Positions 8,307 through 17,196 of a stretch of DNA of 64,000 nucleotides are shown in pieces. Below the pieces are notes generated by a model. The model made no database searches. It saw nothing but the letters and a program-made list of their open reading frames with translations, and was not told the DNA's origin. The translations under genes were made by a program, and so were the position numbers. Position 1 is the stretch's first letter. The number at the start of each line of letters is the position of its first letter. Source of the stretch: Aurantiochytrium sp. KH105 (Eukaryota > Sar > Bigyra > Thraustochytrida > Thraustochytriidae); NCBI GenBank assembly GCA_003116975.1, contig BGKB01000168.1, positions 1 through 64,000 on the forward strand. The letters run 5' to 3'.

Positions 8307-10303
8307 TTTTCTTCGTAAATATCTAAATCAAAAGGAAGATTGCAATTGTTTGGCATGTCAGCCGTTGTTGCGAGTGTGAAGCTAGTGTCTCCCTCTGACT
8401 TGTGCCATACTTGAACAGTGTCAGCGTTGACAGCTTCGAATTTCCAAATATCGCGCACCCCAACTAGACCGATGGAATCGTTCTTTTGGGGTGACCAATC
8501 GTCAGGTCCATGGAACCTAGATGGTACGTCAATTGCGTCGCGTCTGATCACAATCCTGAAGGTGCACTTCCAGTTTGCGCGCCTACTAGGGTTGAGTGGC
8601 TCCGTGCTATGGTCGCCCTCCCAAGTTCCCACGAAGGCTTGGTACACACCTGTGCCGGTAATCATTGTGATTGTGTCCCCGGTTGTATTAAGAATTGTCA
8701 TCTTTGTTGTGCTTGCAACGATTGGTGGGCGAACGTAGCATCCGTTGGAGTCATCTGTGGGTGCGTCCGTGGGTGCGTCCGTAGGTGAACTCGTGGGCGC
8801 ATCCGTAGGGGTGTCCGTAGGAGCATCCGTTGGGAAAGCTGTCGGTGAATCAGTAGGAGCATCCGTAGGAGCATCCGTGGGTACGTCCGTAGGAGCATCC
8901 GTAGGGGCGTCCGTAGGGGCATCCGTGGGGGCGTCCGTAGGGGCATCCGTGGGGGCGTCCGTAGGGGCATCCGTAGGGGCGTCCGTGGGTGATGTGGTCG
9001 GTGCATCTGTAACAGTACCAGTTTGTTCTTGGGTGGGTGAGCTTGTGGGTGCAAATGTAAATTCGCTGGGAACCTGAGGGATGAAGTTATTGACTGTTGA
9101 ATTTCTCTCTTCTGGGATGATAGCGAGGCCTTCAAGTGCGTTTGCAAAGAAGTCGTCGTAAGCATCTTGCTTATTCATGTTGTTCTTTTGAAGGTAGGTT
9201 GCCATAATTCCGGCAACCATGGGTGCAGCGTAGGATGTTCCTGTTTTACCCACGTAGTAAGTTGTATTATCATCGTTTCTAGCACAAACAACCGTTCCAG
9301 ACATGATAACGTCGATGCATTCACCCCAATTACTATAGTCAGCATAATTGAAACTTGACCAAGGGGCGAGGGCACCTACAACAACGGGTGTGTAATTTGT
9401 TCTTGCTGTACCACCAATACGTTGTGGAGAATAACCAGATGCTTCAACGTGATGATTTCCGGCGGCAATAACTGCGATAAAGCCAGCATCACTAACGTCA
9501 ATGAAGATTTGGTCAAGAGTTGAACCTTGTGATGATGCTGATAGGTTAATGATAGCTGTTTCATTCGTCATTCCATTTTCATCAAAAGTAAATTGATCCA
9601 TCATCCACGATAGTCCCCCGATGATGTCGCTGGTAACGCCGGAAGTTCCAACAAAGACTCGCACTGAAATAAGCTGTGCCTCTCGAGCGACACCATACAG
9701 CGCTCCAGCTGCGGTACCTGCAACACAAGTTCCGTGACTATTAGTGTCTTCGTAGGGCGGGTAAGTGGGATTCGAAATGACAGTGTCATTTTCATCCTTG
9801 TATGTTCCATAGCTAACTGCTGTAAAACCTGGGTCGATGATTTTACCATCGAACTCAGTGTGGTTTTTATTGATGCCAGAATCGAACACAAAAATCTTCA
9901 CCCCCGTGCCATTGTATTCTGGTTCGAACGTTTGACTCCCTGAAACCTGATCTGTGAATCGTTGCATCTCGGTTGGGAGGGTTAGGTATCCAACCTGAAT
10001 GACTGGTTCATCCTCGGTCACACTGGTAACACACGGGTCCTCCTCGAGTTTTCCTTTCACGAAGTCAGAAACGTCTGCCACAACATAACATACTCTGCCA
10101 ATAGGTGCTTTGCGGGTAGACATTTCATCTGCATTTGTACTACGAAGCCTTCGGTAAGGATCTTCAGACTTGTACTGTTCGACGAGTTGATTGATTTGGT
10201 CACAAGTGCACGTTTTGCTACGAATGATGAGTTTTTTGGTGTCACTCTGTGCGTATACAGACGCGACAAGTAGCGCAAATGTAAGAAATGCGTTGAAGAT
10301 CAT
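8282..10303 (-). CDS. Secreted subtilisin-like serine protease with PT-repeat linker
   Basis: The 673-residue protein starts with a signal peptide (MIFNAFLTFALLVASVYA). An inhibitor_I9-like propeptide spans about residues 25-105. The S8 peptidase domain of proteinase K type follows, with the catalytic Asp in FVFDSGINKNHTEF (about 138), His in NSHGTCVAG (about 188) and Ser in GTSYAAPMVAG (about 358). All three catalytic residues are present, so it should be active. [11 protein letters not shown] linker covers about residues 430-525. A C-terminal domain of about 145 residues (CYVRPPIVASTTKM to the end) is not recognised. There is no membrane anchor. It probably acts outside the cell or matures surface proteins. 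Confidence 0.9.
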   Translation of the reverse strand: MIFNAFLTFALLVASVYAQSDTKKLIIRSKTCTCDQINQLVEQYKSEDPYRRLRSTNADEMSTRKAPIGRVCYVVADVSDFVKGKLEEDPCVTSVTEDEPVIQVGYLTLPTEMQRFTDQVSGSQTFEPEYNGTGVKIFVFDSGINKNHTEFDGKIIDPGFTAVSYGTYKDENDTVISNPTYPPYEDTNSHGTCVAGTAAGALYGVAREAQLISVRVFVGTSGVTSDIIGGLSWMMDQFTFDENGMTNETAIINLSASSQGSTLDQIFIDVSDAGFIAVIAAGNHHVEASGYSPQRIGGTARTNYTPVVVGALAPWSSFNYADYSNWGECIDVIMSGTVVCARNDDNTTYYVGKTGTSYAAPMVAGIMATYLQKNNMNKQDAYDDFFANALEGLAIIPEERNSTVNNFIPQVPSEFTFAPTSSPTQEQTGTVTDAPTTSPTDAPTDAPTDAPTDAPTDAPTDAPTDAPTDAPTDVPTDAPTDAPTDSPTAFPTDAPTDTPTDAPTSSPTDAPTDAPTDDSNGCYVRPPIVASTTKMTILNTTGDTITMITGTGVYQAFVGTWEGDHSTEPLNPSRRANWKCTFRIVIRRDAIDVPSRFHGPDDWSPQKNDSIGLVGVRDIWKFEAVNADTVQVWHKSEGDTSFTLATTADMPNNCNLPFDLDIYEENQDTEICV
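8755..8990. repeat. 12-bp Pro-Thr minisatellite within the protease gene
   Basis: Tandem 12-base units of the form GGGGCGTCCGTA encode Pro-Thr-Asp-Ala on the minus strand. Some units carry the GGACGTCC core and encode PTDV. Antisense frames built of Val-Gly-Ala-Ser are artefacts. Confidence 0.85.
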
Positions 10304-10350
10304 TTTCGCTCAATACTTTATTTTTTGCTACTAAGCGTTCAAATTTGAAT

Positions 10351-10761
10351 TCAATGTATATATTTTTCTCTGGCATGTACATCACCATCGACAATGTTTG
10401 CAACAAACTGGTGTGGCTGAAAATCATCGAGAAATGAAAGAAAGTCAGATAAACTTTCGTCTTGTTGTTCTTTCGGCATTTTATTCTCATTCAGTTTATT
10501 CGAAGCACAACTGATTGGAAAAACCTGATTAGAATAAGAAGATTCAGGTCTGTGTTTTTCTAAAATAAGTTTCCATCTGTTTCTTGTTGCTTTTCTACTA
10601 GGCTTTATACCACCATGTACAAGACAGAATCCACCTTTGTGTGCATACTTGTTGCATCCTGGCTTTTTGCAAGCGAGAAAACCACCATGTTTGCAGCATT
10701 TACCGTAATATCTCGATACATTTCCGCATCCTTTTACAGAACATGGTCCTCTCGATGGCAT
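10351..10761 (-). CDS. Cys/His 'HGG' repeat protein with acidic C-terminus
   Basis: This 136-residue protein has two modules of the form C-x4-C-x7-8-C-x2-H-G-G (CSVKGCGNVSRYYGKCCKHGG and the module after it), which look like small zinc-binding units. The same module is repeated six times in the protein at 26469-27098. The family is common in stramenopiles and is often labelled WRKY19-like. The C-terminus is acidic and aromatic (SDFLSFLDDFQPHQF), as in transcriptional activation segments. A nuclear DNA-binding or regulatory role is inferred, not shown. Confidence 0.8.
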   Translation of the reverse strand: MPSRGPCSVKGCGNVSRYYGKCCKHGGFLACKKPGCNKYAHKGGFCLVHGGIKPSRKATRNRWKLILEKHRPESSYSNQVFPISCASNKLNENKMPKEQQDESLSDFLSFLDDFQPHQFVANIVDGDVHAREKYIH

Positions 10762-10826
10762 CTTGGGTTTCCCCGTTTCAAGTTTGCTTACTGTTGGTGA
10801 ATGCGATGATGTTCACGCTTTCTAGT

Positions 10827-10912
10827 TTGTGACATATTTTAAAAAAACACAAAAACGGAAAGTGTGACGTCAGTTCGCTGAAAAAAAAATGAACAAATTA
10901 TGGTTGTCACAA
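10827..10912. promoter_or_regulatory. Inverted pair of TGTCACAA-type motifs before the tandem array
   Basis: TTGTGACA at 10827-10834 and TGTCACAA at 10905-10912 lie in the 240-base gap between divergent genes starting at 10761 (minus) and 11003 (plus). They are in opposite orientation, as expected if each serves one gene. Nothing else is seen in the gap except A-runs. Confidence 0.45.
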
Positions 10913-11002
10913 GTTTTTTCTCGTGAAACATTTTTGGCATCAAATCCATAATCAGACACAACGAGACATTGTTGCTCCAACGCGCGTGCGTACGCAGGTC
11001 CC

Positions 11003-12514
11003 ATGGGTGTGTTCGTTGGTGAATGGTCGCAACCTGGTTGTAGTTTCGATGTGTGGGTTGGCTTTACACGGGAAGACGTGTTGGCACGTCGAGTGGGAAA
11101 TCGTTCCTACGTTCCGATCAATGAATATGGTGAAATGGATCCAAGACACCGGGAACACGTGTTTGTTGATGACTCGTCGTTGCACATCAACCTGGGTTCA
11201 GATGCATATGCTGATGCACAGACTGGTTCGGCCACATTTATGGATGACATGGATGCTGTAGTTGCAGTTTTTGGCAAAACATTTGACATCACAGATTCAG
11301 TCGAAGCACTGCGACGGTATCGCTCTCGGTTGAAATCAAGAGTTCACATTTACATGGGCGCTGCGAACCGTGTTCACACGATTTTGATGCTGGAATGGGA
11401 CCGGTGGTTCGCGTCGGGGAAGTCTCCAACGATTAATGTACACGTCTCTGATGATGCGAACATTGGTGAATTCTATCACTTGATGAAAGCATTGAAAGTT
11501 GTCTACACACCCATGATTTGTATTGATTTATCGTGTGGTCTACACATCGACGATGTGTACTTTGATTTTTTGATCAAACTCTTCGCAAAGTTTGATTGCC
11601 AACTGCGCTTTACCAACGCGAAATCTCCACATAGTTTACGTTTTCTCTTTGTTGAGAAGAAAGATGTGGACGATGATCTCATTTTGATTGCCAACTTCGA
11701 TGGGACATATGGTGAATTTGCGTGCAAACTGTCGTTTGGTGGTTACCCAACAAAGAGCACGTTGAGTGTGGGCTTCATCGATGATATATTCTCATCTGAT
11801 GAAGATGTGAAATATGATGAAGCGGTGTACGTTGAATCGTTGTTTGAGCTTCTCCAAAGACGCATTTGGATGTACGCGGACGTCATTCATTGTACTCTGA
11901 AAAGAAGATCTAAAGTCGAGGTTCGGCAGCACGCTGCATTCGAAGATGGGATGGTCAAATCCTATCTAGGAAATAGACTGGTTTTGGGTTTGGATCAAAT
12001 GTGTACCGAGATGCACATCAGCTACGCGGGAGAATCTGTCGATTTTCATCAGCCCGTACCGCCACAGGTTTTTAATTCCCTGGTGATAATGTTTTCTAGA
12101 CTCGAGTGGACTTGTCCACAGTTCAAGCTCATGGGTTGTGCTCACCTAATGGGTGGTACAGAACCCATTTGTCATCGAAGACAACATATTCGCTGTGTTT
12201 CTACTGCAGATCTTTACAGGAGAAACGTTGTGGTTCAAGATCACGCAGAGATGCTTTTCTCGATTCGATACATTAGGTTGCTTAGAAGACATGTGTTTAC
12301 CCAGCAACAGCTCTTACGTATGAGTGGTGCGGGGACTTCTGCTTCGAAAAGACGGAGAATCGATCTTAATGAGCGTCATAGAGATGCTTTTCGATCGATA
12401 AAACATGAAAACAAGGCGAGGTTCAGAAGAACCTACGAAGAGTTCATCAAGCTGCGGACTCATTTTCCAATGCTCGCACTAATTGTGCATTTTCTTATTC
12501 CATTGCAATTTTGA
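11003..12514 (+). CDS. Tandem family member 1, unknown ~503-residue protein
   Basis: The first of four adjacent paralogues in the same orientation. Shared landmarks are SLHINLGSDAY and FMDDMDAVVAVFGKTF near residues 55-95. Others are RRIWMYADVIHCTL near 290, LEWTCPQFKLMGCAHLM near 370, and a C-terminal FIKLRTHFPMLALIVHFLIP. A basic segment ASKRRRID precedes the C-terminus. There is no signal peptide or membrane segment, so it is probably cytosolic or nuclear. The family is not recognised. Local expansion suggests a host-interaction or dosage role. Confidence 0.8.
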   Translation: MGVFVGEWSQPGCSFDVWVGFTREDVLARRVGNRSYVPINEYGEMDPRHREHVFVDDSSLHINLGSDAYADAQTGSATFMDDMDAVVAVFGKTFDITDSVEALRRYRSRLKSRVHIYMGAANRVHTILMLEWDRWFASGKSPTINVHVSDDANIGEFYHLMKALKVVYTPMICIDLSCGLHIDDVYFDFLIKLFAKFDCQLRFTNAKSPHSLRFLFVEKKDVDDDLILIANFDGTYGEFACKLSFGGYPTKSTLSVGFIDDIFSSDEDVKYDEAVYVESLFELLQRRIWMYADVIHCTLKRRSKVEVRQHAAFEDGMVKSYLGNRLVLGLDQMCTEMHISYAGESVDFHQPVPPQVFNSLVIMFSRLEWTCPQFKLMGCAHLMGGTEPICHRRQHIRCVSTADLYRRNVVVQDHAEMLFSIRYIRLLRRHVFTQQQLLRMSGAGTSASKRRRIDLNERHRDAFRSIKHENKARFRRTYEEFIKLRTHFPMLALIVHFLIPLQF

Positions 12515-12552
12515 AATTAGTTAGTTGTTTTTCTTCATCAAATAATTGATCC

Positions 12553-12592
12553 TGTCACAAAAAAATCGTCAATTGTTTTTATTGTGTCACAA
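12553..12592. promoter_or_regulatory. Two TGTCACAA motifs between tandem genes
   Basis: TGTCACAA occurs at 12553-12560 (as CCTGTCACAA) and 12585-12592, about 90-125 bases before the ATG at 12678. The 32-bp spacing equals that of the pair at 7820 and 7852. Confidence 0.5.
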
Positions 12593-12677
12593 CATGATGA
12601 ATTGAAGTGGGCTGGTTCAAACAAACCACAAAGTACTTGAAGAGACAGAGACTTCGTCGCGCAGTCGTTGGAGAGCG

Positions 12678-14201
12678 ATGGTTATGCTATTGCGTGGGCC
12701 GAGTCTTCGAGGGAAAGTCTATCTCTATTGTGGTTATGAGAAAGAAGCGTTGTCATATGACGATGATGATGACAACACTAGTGTGATTGAACTACGAAAC
12801 GTGTCTGCCCCGCGATACAGGTCTTTCTTCGTTGTGCGGGCTGTTTCCATTCACATTCGATTGGGCTCTCGCGTTTATGGTCAGTCAACCGAAGGCTTTC
12901 GTGCTGACATGGTGGAACTTTTCGATGTCTTAAGAACTATTCTTGAACATCATGGGATGAATCAGGTGAACAAGAAGTATTGTACTGTCATGATTCATTT
13001 ACACTTGAAACAAGAAAACCCTCTTCTGGATGACTTTATTCGCTATCGTCAGGACTGGTTGAATTCTGATTCCAAACATTCCTACATCATTCACCTGATG
13101 TCGAATGGAAATACGTCAAATTTCGTGTCTTTGGTGGATTCTCTGGCTACAGCAAGCGCTTCCGTTGGTGGAGGTGGAATCTCATTGTTAATATTGAATC
13201 CAAGCGGGGATACACGCGTCGATTCATCACTTTCTACGCGTATGGTGAAGGCATTTCATAGAAGTGAGTGTTCTTGGCGGTTGTACTCTCGCTCGGCAGG
13301 ATCTTGGGAAGATACTGCTTTTGCTCTTTTTTTCGAGTTGCTTTGTGGTGCAAAGAGTTTCGCTAAGCGTCAGCGACTCATTTTGGATTTCAGAATGCCA
13401 TCTCGAGATTACATTGCTTGCGTCTCGAAGCTCGGTGCTGAAAATAAAAAGCGAGTTTTCACATTGGCACCAGTATCGGGGTCCAAAATTTCGTCCACCA
13501 TCGACTATTGGCACCCTGTTGAGCTTTCTGTTCTGATGCATTTTATGAAGCGTCGTGTTTGGATGTACGTTGACGTCATACGATGCACTTTATTGGCTCC
13601 ATCGTGGATGGATCTCAAGGTCGAGGATTCGACGTTTGAGAAAGAATTTTCGGATGCTTTGAGCAGTACTGTTTGTGGTTTGGATGAACTTGAAACTGAG
13701 TACAACATCAGTTTCGACCTACAGCATAAAGAGTTTGGAATTGGCCACAGAAGAAGAAGTTTGAACAGGTACTTCTTGACAAGACTTATGTGGAGAAATG
13801 CTGGATTGTCTGTTGGCGGTTGTGTGCATGCTGTTGATGGTGGTAGACGAAGATGTTCGAAAGACATGTCCCAGAACGATTGTCCGTATCCATCTAATCA
13901 GCTGCTCCTGAAATTTCCAATTATCAAGACTCATGCCAAACTGGTTTTCTCTGTAAAGTACATTATGATACTTCGTGGTTGTGCTTTAGTCGACAAGCAC
14001 ATGAATCGTATGGGTGGCTCAAAGAAAAGAAAACTGTATCGCTACAACCAATATCTTCGTCATGGTTGCAACGAACTTGAGCTAGAAGAGTTCGATAATT
14101 TTCGATCCACAATAGAGTCTTACATGAGATTGAAAACGCGCTATCCATTGCTGGCAGCGATGGTTGGCTTTTTAATACCAATTCCAGAAATAGTTTATTA
14201 A
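12678..14201 (+). CDS. Tandem family member 2, unknown ~507-residue protein
   Basis: It shares the family landmarks: SIHIRLGSRVYG near residue 55, YWHPVELSVLMHFMKRRVWMYVDVIRCTL near 280-305, MWRNAGLSVGGCVHAVDGG near 375, THAKLVFSVKYIMILRG near 420, and a C-terminal YMRLKTRYPLLAAMVGFLIP. Sequence divergence from member 1 is substantial, so the duplication is not recent. There is no signal peptide or membrane helix. Function unknown. Confidence 0.8.
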   Translation: MVMLLRGPSLRGKVYLYCGYEKEALSYDDDDDNTSVIELRNVSAPRYRSFFVVRAVSIHIRLGSRVYGQSTEGFRADMVELFDVLRTILEHHGMNQVNKKYCTVMIHLHLKQENPLLDDFIRYRQDWLNSDSKHSYIIHLMSNGNTSNFVSLVDSLATASASVGGGGISLLILNPSGDTRVDSSLSTRMVKAFHRSECSWRLYSRSAGSWEDTAFALFFELLCGAKSFAKRQRLILDFRMPSRDYIACVSKLGAENKKRVFTLAPVSGSKISSTIDYWHPVELSVLMHFMKRRVWMYVDVIRCTLLAPSWMDLKVEDSTFEKEFSDALSSTVCGLDELETEYNISFDLQHKEFGIGHRRRSLNRYFLTRLMWRNAGLSVGGCVHAVDGGRRRCSKDMSQNDCPYPSNQLLLKFPIIKTHAKLVFSVKYIMILRGCALVDKHMNRMGGSKKRKLYRYNQYLRHGCNELELEEFDNFRSTIESYMRLKTRYPLLAAMVGFLIPIPEIVY

Positions 14202-14247
14202 AATTAAAAATGGTTGTTTGTGAAAAAATTATGGCATTTATTGTTAC

Positions 14248-14290
14248 TGTCACAAAACGAAAAAAAAAAATCGATAATAGCCTGTCACAA
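14248..14290. promoter_or_regulatory. Two TGTCACAA motifs between tandem genes
   Basis: TGTCACAA occurs at 14248-14255 and 14283-14290, the latter as CCTGTCACAA as at 12551. They lie 70-112 bases before the ATG at 14360. This gap repeats the architecture of the previous intergenic region, so the duplicated unit included its control region. Confidence 0.5.
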
Positions 14291-14359
14291 CATTTATGGA
14301 TCCAACCTCGGTGAGATGTAGATCAGGATCTTGAGAAGCTCCTGTCGCTGGTTGTCTTC

Positions 14360-15856
14360 ATGCCGAAGAACGGAAAGATTTGGGTGTGCAGGAAGCATGA
14401 TGATCGAATTTTCATTTGGGTTGGTTTTCCCAAAGCAAAGGTAACATTTCCAGACGAGGTCGTTGAACTTCCGAAGTTTAGCATTACTGTTGGGAGGAAG
14501 AAGGTTCATCGCTTTGTACCAGAGGCCCACTTGCATATAAATATGGGTTCCTATGATGAAGGTGGTCTTTCAAGCAAGTCCTTTCTCGCAGACATGGATG
14601 CTTTGGTTGCTGTCTTTGGCAAATCATTTCAGAAAATGAAGCATGTCTGGTCAAAGAATGTGTACCACCATTTTGAAAAGCGAAGTGTTGTCACGATTGA
14701 CTTTATTTCTTTTTATCATCGATGGTTCGCGTCTGACGAGAAACTTCGACACAAATTCATTATCTCGCACAGCACAAGTTTGTGCGACTTTGCTTTTGTT
14801 CTCGATTCATTAAAAGACCAACGAAGTTCTTTTGAGTCAATCGAGGTGGATTTTTCTGAAGATTTGCACTTCCAAGACTCAGAATTTCGACAGCTTGTGA
14901 AAGGCTTCTGTGGTATCAGTTGTCGTTTACAATTTTGCAATCGTAAAAGTAAAGTTGGGTTGGACTTTCTTTTCGCGATTCTTCGAACAGGAAAGCGTGG
15001 TCGATGCATGAATATTTTTGTGGACTTTCAGGCTCACGATGGTGTTTATTTTTGCAGTGTGGAGATGATCAAGGGCAAATCTGTATTCACGCTCGTGCCA
15101 TCCCAAGAAAACGGCGGGCACTATAATCAAATGAAGTATTGGGAACCCGTCGAACCACCTGTGCTAATGGACTTTATAAATCGCCATGTGTGGATTTACG
15201 TCGATTGCATTCGTTGTTCGTTGCATTTCGAATCAGTGGATGATATAAGCCGTGGTTGCTTTTTTGAGTACCAAATGATGGAAGCTCATCGTGATCTGGT
15301 TTCTGGTTTGGTGGACTTGGACACAATCTACAACATCAGCTTTGCATTCGATGAAGTTTCTCCTGATACGGGATCAACAGCGAGGGACGATGCTGGTAAA
15401 CTGTTCGAACGAATGAAGTGGTCCATTCCTGGCATTAAAATTCACGGAATGTGCGTACATTCCACGCAAATGGATGATCGACATTGTTTTCAAGATCGAT
15501 CGACGCTTTGTTGTCCCACGCACACGACATTTATCGACAATTTACCATTTCTTATCGAAAACAACGCGCGCATGCTCTTCGCAATGAGCTATTTGCAAAT
15601 ATGTCAGAAAACTTTCACGCAACTGTGTATGAGTGGTTCAATTACAACTCTTCAAAAAGAGAGATATCCATATTGGCTTGGATCTTACTTTGACACAGAC
15701 GTGACCTTCATGCTGGATCAAGATAAGGAGCGATTTTGGACCACTTTCACGGAATATATGGATTTGAAATCTCGTTATCCACTTTTGTCAAGAATTGTGG
15801 ACTTTCTCATGCCAGTTCATGAGAAAATGCAAATCAAAGCAAGAAGATTGAATTAA
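14360..15856 (+). CDS. Tandem family member 3, unknown ~498-residue protein
   Basis: Closest to member 1. HLHINMGSYDEGG and FLADMDALVAVFGKSF (residues 55-95) match that gene's HLHINLGS and FMDDMDAVVAVFGKTF. It also has YWEPVEPPVLMDFINRHVWIYVDCIRCSL near 265-290, MKWSIPGIKIHGMCVHS near 355, and a C-terminal YMDLKSRYPLLSRIVDFLMP. No known domain, and no targeting signal is visible. Confidence 0.8.
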   Translation: MPKNGKIWVCRKHDDRIFIWVGFPKAKVTFPDEVVELPKFSITVGRKKVHRFVPEAHLHINMGSYDEGGLSSKSFLADMDALVAVFGKSFQKMKHVWSKNVYHHFEKRSVVTIDFISFYHRWFASDEKLRHKFIISHSTSLCDFAFVLDSLKDQRSSFESIEVDFSEDLHFQDSEFRQLVKGFCGISCRLQFCNRKSKVGLDFLFAILRTGKRGRCMNIFVDFQAHDGVYFCSVEMIKGKSVFTLVPSQENGGHYNQMKYWEPVEPPVLMDFINRHVWIYVDCIRCSLHFESVDDISRGCFFEYQMMEAHRDLVSGLVDLDTIYNISFAFDEVSPDTGSTARDDAGKLFERMKWSIPGIKIHGMCVHSTQMDDRHCFQDRSTLCCPTHTTFIDNLPFLIENNARMLFAMSYLQICQKTFTQLCMSGSITTLQKERYPYWLGSYFDTDVTFMLDQDKERFWTTFTEYMDLKSRYPLLSRIVDFLMPVHEKMQIKARRLN

Positions 15857-15945
15857 TTTCATTACATATATTATTGTGCCGATGAGATTGTGTGAATTTA
15901 GAAATATTTGTAGCGCCCAAACCTAACTAAGACGACAAGACAAGC

Positions 15946-17181
15946 ATGAGTTGGTCATCGAAACTGAGCTTCGAGAATCATTTCTTTGAGATCATTTACA
16001 ATGAGGCGTATGTAAAAAGTTTGGGTGAAATTGGATGTCGTTTGGTTGTAAAGAAAACAAATATTGCACATCGTGCGATATTGCAAGTACAATGTAGCGG
16101 TGCAATCGTGCGAGAGTTCATTGATAAATTTGTAGGGTACTGCGATGTTTACCATACGGTGGTAATCCAAACGTCAAACCACACCACTTCAGAAGACTTG
16201 GAATACATTTATCAGACCTTGTCCAAAAAATGTAGTTCCATTAAATCAGAGTTCCATGGTTCGCGGGCTCCAAGTATTGTGTTATCGTCTGACAGTAAAC
16301 GACTCCCACTGCATCCTTTGAAAAACAGAAGAAGTGTAATATTTGACGATGTATCATGTGGTCCAAATTATGATCTATTGAGGGGAATTTTGTTGCACCG
16401 GTTGCAGTATACTGGATCACATCAACTATTTGTACCCGAGAATGTAATGCAGGATTGTGCCACGGAGTTCATGAAGTTTCATCTAAGTAAAGATGGTGTA
16501 AAACTCTTTCAAATTGGATCCAGCACTTCATTCGCGTCTCTGAAAAACCTCAGTTTTTCCCTTCGCCAGTACAAAGACTGTTTGTCGAATATTCGTTCAA
16601 TCAGCGCGTCTTTACAACTTAGTGATTTATCGGACATTCACCATGAGCAGGGGCAATTGAAACAACTTTTTTTCAATGTGTTGTCGGAAATAATTCCTAA
16701 CATGAATGAGTTGTGCATTACACTTCATCTACAATTTACAAAGGCAAGTCCTTGTCTTTTTGGGTGGTCTGGAAAGCACCTTCAAGCGTATGTATTTGTT
16801 AATGTTTTGAAAATGTTGCAAGATCTGAAGTGGTACTTTCCAAACATTCGCGTGGACACCCCTCTCATGGTGACAATTTATGACTTCAATTCAAATCGTA
16901 TGGTCTGTTCGAGAGACTTTTTTGCGGGACGATTTTTTCAATTGTCACCTCCAACGAAAGATCAACGAATGCACGCCAAGTTGTATCGAGCTCTGATGGT
17001 TGCTAGACTTTTGCCAAAAAGGAAATCAAAAGATGGCAACTTCTTCATTGATGATGTCAATAGACCAATACCTGTAGAGGCACATCAAAGAGTTTCCAAG
17101 TTGTACCATCACTATTGTCAAACAGTGGGTAAGTATGGTGATGAAATTTATGATCTTACGCTTCGCATGTTTGGTGAATAG
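15946..17181 (+). CDS. Tandem family member 4 (divergent), unknown ~411-residue protein
   Basis: Shorter than its neighbours and divergent. It retains LQDLKWYFPNIRVDTPLMV and RMHAKLYRALMVARLL in the same order as the family's C-terminal half. The N-terminal HINLGS block is not evident. It is a globular protein without a signal peptide. No TGTCACAA motif is seen just upstream, unlike members 1-3. Function unknown; membership is supported by position and these two blocks only. Confidence 0.75.
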   Translation: MSWSSKLSFENHFFEIIYNEAYVKSLGEIGCRLVVKKTNIAHRAILQVQCSGAIVREFIDKFVGYCDVYHTVVIQTSNHTTSEDLEYIYQTLSKKCSSIKSEFHGSRAPSIVLSSDSKRLPLHPLKNRRSVIFDDVSCGPNYDLLRGILLHRLQYTGSHQLFVPENVMQDCATEFMKFHLSKDGVKLFQIGSSTSFASLKNLSFSLRQYKDCLSNIRSISASLQLSDLSDIHHEQGQLKQLFFNVLSEIIPNMNELCITLHLQFTKASPCLFGWSGKHLQAYVFVNVLKMLQDLKWYFPNIRVDTPLMVTIYDFNSNRMVCSRDFFAGRFFQLSPPTKDQRMHAKLYRALMVARLLPKRKSKDGNFFIDDVNRPIPVEAHQRVSKLYHHYCQTVGKYGDEIYDLTLRMFGE

Positions 17182-17196
17182 AGACTAAAAAAATCA

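Noticed and set aside
8745-9077. Plus-strand frame of Gly-Ala-Ser-Val repeats within the subtilisin-like gene
   Set aside because: Antisense of the Pro-Thr linker. The minus-strand frame has signal peptide, propeptide and an intact catalytic triad.
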